The notes under the pieces: model-generated | What the model was told of the DNA's origin: nothing | Database searches by the model: none | The model's input: only the letters and a program-made list of their open reading frames with translations | Part shown: in pieces, positions 63,253 through 64,000 of the stretch | How the letters are laid out: each line of letters opens with the position of its first letter | How positions within the stretch are numbered: the stretch's first letter is position 1 | Made by a program: the position numbers and the translations under genes | NCBI GenBank assembly: GCA_012295275.1 | Contig: CM022679.1 | Coordinates: 21,954,110-22,018,109 of the forward strand | Direction: 5' to 3' | Source of the DNA: Chrysomallon squamiferum | Lineage: Eukaryota > Mollusca > Gastropoda > Neomphalida > Peltospiridae | Length of the DNA: 64,000 bases

Positions 63253-64000
63253 TTTATTATTTTTTGTATTTGTTTTTTTGTTTGACATATTCTTGTCTCT
63301 AGACAAACATTGTTTAATAACACATTATGTTGTGGTTGCAGATCATTTGCTGGTGTTCCAAGTCGAGAGAAGAGTAAAACAGTGTTGACGATGTTGAGTA
63401 CATCACAGATGCGTACGATGCCCTCTGCACGAACTATACCCAGTGACCTTGACATGTCAGCAGGAAGCCAAACTTTCGAGTGAGTTCATTTGACTTAAAT
63501 TTAACTTTAAAATGAGACTTCTTCCTTTTTTAAAAAAATAAATAAATAAATAAAGCTATGAGAGATACATTTTTACTATTTTATTAATCTAAAAAGTTAA
63601 AAATTTATATGTATAACTTTATAATTTTTAAAGATCTATTTTGTTAAAAATATTAAATTTATGATGCTGTTCAGCCATCCATTATTACTGCACTGTCTAA
63701 GGGATATAACTGAATTTTTATTTAAGCACACAATAATTTATAGTAATAATTATTACTTTTTATTTTTGATAAAGACTAGTTAAGTTAGTTGATGAATCAC
63801 CAATTTAAAAAAAAAATTATTTATGAAATCTTAATTGTGATTTTCTTAGCCACATGCTATATCTTCATGAATAATAAAACTTACCTGTATTATAGTTAAA
63901 TAAAACTTTTCTTCATTCCTTCCTTAACTGAGTTTTTTATTTATTATATTTTATCAGTCGGTCCAAGGTTGCTAAGAAACCATCAACAGGAGGCGCCTCA
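41553..64000 (+). CDS. axin: Axin, scaffold of the beta-catenin destruction complex (spliced; 3' end beyond window)
   Basis: The CDS is join(41553..42562, 45585..45728, 53264..53366, 57155..57301, 57802..58469, 61988..62164, 62629..62874, 63342..63479, 63958..>64000). It gives 892 continuous codons, and every junction is GT-AG and in frame. Known family role: axin is a cytoplasmic scaffold that brings APC, GSK3, CK1 and beta-catenin together so that beta-catenin is phosphorylated and degraded, and it is a central negative regulator of Wnt signalling. Visible in order: tankyrase-binding motif RPPVPGEE (23-30); Ser/Lys-rich linker (about 40-110); Axin-type RGS domain (about 137-262); SELQSLSSD block (363-371); GSK3-binding helix FASMLIEKLERVK (438-450); beta-catenin-binding helix ESILDQH (507-513) followed by SP-rich phospho-sites; (His)8; KVMQWMMDSE (691-700); DPSMP and EEARRR (790-811). 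Human axin is about 860 residues, so only the C-terminal DIX domain is missing here. The start ATG has A at -3 and precedes the conserved N-terminus. The family assignment is very secure; which paralogue it is cannot be told. Confidence 0.96.
42563..45584 (+). other. axin: Axin intron after coding exon 1
   Basis: GTGAGT to CCAG. It contains (ATT)n at 43,171-43,256, CA-rich ACACAT arrays at 44,150-44,246, and the GTTAGTAT-type repeat near its 3' end. No coding frame recognised. Confidence 0.9.
45260..45510. repeat. GTTAGTAT-type repeat with a 36 bp unit
   Basis: Imperfect GTTAGTATT-like steps fill the end of the intron. A 36-base unit containing GTTACCATTAATATTGGAG is repeated at 45,419 and 45,455. 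It ends about 75 bases before the acceptor at 45,584. Confidence 0.65.
45585..45728 (+). CDS. axin: Axin coding exon 2: SELQSLSSD block
   Basis: This exon has 144 bases, completes codon 337 and ends two bases into codon 385 (phase 2 to phase 2). The acceptor is TTTCCAG at 45584 and the donor GTGAGT starts at 45729. It encodes NMYYTPKKDSSYPTHISYAP and then SAQDSELQSLSSDALTDD. The corresponding human segment has NPYYVNAGYALAP and then [21 protein letters not shown]. This is the stretch between the RGS domain and the GSK3-binding region. A 45 bp tandem repeat starts within about 20 bases of the donor. Confidence 0.93.
45740..46080. repeat. 45 bp minisatellite just downstream of axin coding exon 2
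   Basis: ACATCATAGACAATACATGT recurs with an exact period of 45 bases at 45,748, 45,793 and 45,838. It is followed by about five decayed units with AGACAATAA..ATGTGTGAATAAT. It begins about 20 bases after the splice donor. Open frames here are 15-residue periodic by-products. Confidence 0.8.
47491..47550. repeat. 30 bp direct repeat, two copies
   Basis: CAAGTCTGTATATGTATGTG plus TGTTAAA occurs at 47,491 and again at 47,521, in an axin intron. Confidence 0.85.
49060..49370. promoter_or_regulatory. Candidate intronic enhancer of axin
   Basis: About 310 bases of unique sequence. Motifs include CCTTTGAAG (49,131-49,139), CTTTGACAGACAG (49,196-49,208; TCF-like next to Smad-like) and CTTTGATC (49,339-49,346), with GATA-type TTATCT and GATAAA. 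It is flanked by T-rich low-complexity DNA. Function inferred. Confidence 0.35.
51836..51922 (+). CDS. axin: Candidate 87-base cassette exon of axin
   Basis: A long pyrimidine tract (51791-51820) leads to ACCTAG (ending 51835) and an open 87-base segment, followed by the donor GTGAGTG at 51923. Its length is a multiple of three and its phases (2 to 2) match the flanking exons at 45,585-45,728 and 53,264-53,366. Inclusion would therefore add 29 residues (ESVVRATSGDTKLTL and then NSKGSQPVGHTVSE) without a frameshift. Composition is more coding-like than the surrounding intron. I see no clear counterpart in vertebrate axin. An alternative donor at 51919 would break the frame. Confidence 0.45.
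53264..53366 (+). CDS. axin: Axin coding exon 3: basic linker before GSK3-binding region
   Basis: This exon has 103 bases: one base completes codon 385, followed by 34 codons (to residue 419), ending in phase 0. The acceptor is TTTTTTTCAG at 53263. The donor GTAGGT starts at 53367; the alternative GT at 53371 would break the frame into the next exon. It encodes DVPHYNWKRHKKAIKSLAQQ and then NRETYSSLHSQFIP. This aligns loosely with the vertebrate GIPPYRIRKQHRREMQ...PHIPRTYRVP region, with the same order of a Pro-Tyr start, a basic patch and an I/V-P end. The match is weak by sequence, but position and phase support it. Confidence 0.88.
53367..57154 (+). other. axin: Axin intron after coding exon 3
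   Basis: GTAGGT to AACAG. It holds (CA)n at 53,585-53,619, (GT)n at 54,145-54,176, (GA)n at 55,879-55,903 and a (TAC)/(ACT)n array at 57,008-57,060. Unique islands lie at 55,300-55,700 and 56,210-56,660. No coding frame recognised. Confidence 0.9.
56210..56660. promoter_or_regulatory. Candidate intronic enhancer of axin
   Basis: Unique, GC-richer sequence with CCGCCGCATCAAACGG (56,227-56,242), CTTTGATCTC (56,297-56,306), CTTTGATGAAC (56,496-56,506) and CTTTGACCAC (56,473-56,482). Open frames on both strands have no domain and no fitting splice phase. Confidence 0.3.
57155..57301 (+). CDS. axin: Axin coding exon 4: GSK3-binding helix
   Basis: This exon has exactly 49 codons (residues 420-468), phase 0 at both ends. 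The acceptor TTTTTAACAG ends at 57154 and the donor GTATGT starts at 57302. DPKLFASMLIEKLERVKEKN followed by E..AKMEEKLRSL corresponds to human PQKFAEELIHRLEAVQRT...EEKLEERLKRV. In vertebrate axin this amphipathic helix binds the C-terminal lobe of GSK3 (family knowledge). The tail is strongly charged and predicted helical. An (ACT)n trinucleotide array ends about 100 bases upstream of the exon. Confidence 0.95.
57802..58469 (+). CDS. axin: Axin coding exon 5: beta-catenin-binding helix and His-rich segment
   Basis: This exon has 668 bases (residues 469-690 plus two bases). The acceptor GTTTCAG ends at 57801 and the donor GTGAGT starts at 58470. EETAESILDQHCSRIW (503-518) is the beta-catenin-binding helix (human ENPESILDEHVQRV). 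It is followed by TPSRSPGRHSPRSKSPDR (525-542), equivalent to the Ser-Pro-rich sites that GSK3 and CK1 phosphorylate in vertebrate axin. Then come a run of eight His encoded only by CAC (58180-58203), a QQIEIEA block, and GFWDP...SRSFSES, matching human FAWGLEP...SRGYSES. The exon is clearly more GC- and CpG-rich than the other axin exons and its surroundings. Confidence 0.96.
58470..61987 (+). other. axin: Axin intron after coding exon 5
   Basis: GTGAGT to TTTCAG. It has (AAT)n at 59,578-59,613, TTTA-rich sequence at 60,110-60,310, the SINE-like element, poly-T at 61,451-61,471 and a CATCAT run at 61,784-61,803. A motif-rich island lies at 59,160-59,830. Confidence 0.9.
60870..61035 (-). mobile_element. 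tRNA-derived SINE-like element
   Basis: On the minus strand there is an A-box-like TGGTCTAGTGG (61025 down to 61015) and, 41 bases further, a B-box-like GGCTCAGATCC (60984 down to 60974). That is close to tRNA spacing. The A-box context GGTGGTCTAGTGGTCAAGAC resembles the start of tRNA-Glu/Asp-type genes. The B box differs from GGTTCRANTCC and no cloverleaf is evident, so a SINE head or tRNA relic is more likely than a working tRNA. Body end and target-site duplication are not determined. It lies antisense in axin intron 58,470-61,987. Confidence 0.5.
61988..62164 (+). CDS. axin: Axin coding exon 6: KVMQWMMDSE block
   Basis: This exon has 177 bases (completes residue 691, ends in phase 2). 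The acceptor TTGTTTCAG ends at 61987 and the donor GTAGAC starts at 62165, which is a weaker donor than the others. KVMQWMMDSERVQ (691-703) matches human KIMQWIIEGEKEI. The rest is Ser/Thr-rich and contains an exact 18-base tandem duplication (62055-62072 and 62073-62090) giving EKSSTLEKSSTL, plus a second copied LSGSV unit. A (TC)n array starts about 25 bases after the donor. Confidence 0.93.
62165..62628 (+). repeat. axin: Axin intron with two (TC)n microsatellites
   Basis: (TC)n at 62,190-62,236 and 62,297-62,384 fill much of this 464-base intron. The first starts about 25 bases after the donor. Confidence 0.95.
62629..62874 (+). CDS. axin: Axin coding exon 7: DPSMP and EEARRR block
   Basis: This exon has 246 bases (residues 750-831 plus two bases). 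The acceptor TTTTGTTTCAG ends at 62628 and the donor GTATGC starts at 62875. DPSMPLPPPPNPITQIEEAR (790-809) is nearly identical in layout to human axin DPTMP...APNPLTQLEEARRR. This is a strongly conserved segment between the beta-catenin-binding region and the DIX domain. The upstream part is Gln/Pro-rich (GASQIQPTQPFAQ). Confidence 0.95.
62875..63341 (+). repeat. axin: Axin intron with (ATT)n microsatellite
   Basis: GTATGC to GCAG. It holds a GTT run at 62,987-63,004 and (ATT)n at 63,211-63,252. Confidence 0.93.
63342..63479 (+). CDS. axin: Axin coding exon 8: Ser/Thr-rich linker before the DIX region
   Basis: This exon has 138 bases (residues 832-877 plus two bases). The acceptor TGGTTGCAG ends at 63341 and the donor GTGAGT starts at 63480. 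It encodes KSFAGVPSREKSKTVLTMLS and continues to SDLDMSAGSQTFE. The S-D-L-D-M-S segment may be equivalent to vertebrate SDMELSETET just before the DIX domain. That alignment is an inference from order and a few residues. Confidence 0.88.
63958..64000 (+). CDS. axin: Axin coding exon 9 (partial, runs off the window)
   Basis: The acceptor TTTTATCAG ends at 63957. The first base completes residue 878 (Asp), followed by RSKVAKKPSTGGAS, and the frame is still open at the window edge. In the axin family the DIX polymerisation domain should follow in this or later exons. The call rests on phase continuity and the good acceptor. Confidence 0.8.

Overview
The window looks like animal (bilaterian) nuclear DNA. 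It is AT-rich and full of microsatellites, has long GT-AG introns, and holds one recognisable protein gene. That gene is axin, the scaffold of the beta-catenin destruction complex in Wnt signalling, on the + strand. The repeat load, with very long (GA)n/(TC)n, (ATT)n, (CA)n and ATGT/TATC arrays, together with the divergence of the axin protein from vertebrates, suggests an invertebrate, perhaps a mollusc or other spiralian. The species cannot be fixed from the sequence alone. There is nothing prokaryotic: no operons, CRISPR array or rRNA. Layout: positions 1 to about 34,400 form a gene-poor stretch in which I find no supported protein-coding gene. It holds dozens of microsatellites, a 23-24 bp minisatellite (about 3,728-4,330), a degenerate minisatellite (about 20,120-20,620), a diverged 177 bp duplication (about 15,783-16,070), two oppositely oriented copies of one short element with terminal inverted repeats (13,433-13,784 and 22,027-22,293), and an imperfect inverted repeat around a TATC array (about 24,460-24,800). 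Scattered islands of ordinary complexity (about 8,280-8,480, 20,690-20,880, 22,860-23,190, 27,270-27,510, 30,900-30,990, 33,200-33,400) carry transcription-factor-like motifs and are candidate enhancers. Around 34,410-34,590 lies a plausible promoter and 5' non-coding exon, ending in a good splice donor. The coding part of axin starts at ATG 41,553. I traced nine coding exons in a continuous reading frame (41,553-42,562; 45,585-45,728; 53,264-53,366; 57,155-57,301; 57,802-58,469; 61,988-62,164; 62,629-62,874; 63,342-63,479; 63,958 to beyond the window). Together they encode 892 residues. They include the N-terminal tankyrase-binding motif, the RGS domain that binds APC, the GSK3-binding helix, the beta-catenin-binding helix, a His-rich segment and the conserved DPSMP...EEARRR block. 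The C-terminal DIX domain must lie past position 64,000. An 87 bp, phase-preserving candidate cassette exon sits at 51,836-51,922. The introns carry microsatellites, a 45 bp minisatellite directly after the second coding exon, a tRNA-derived SINE-like element (about 60,870-61,035, minus strand), and clusters of TCF/LEF-type CTTTGAT motifs. Those clusters would fit feedback control of axin by Wnt signalling, but this is inference.
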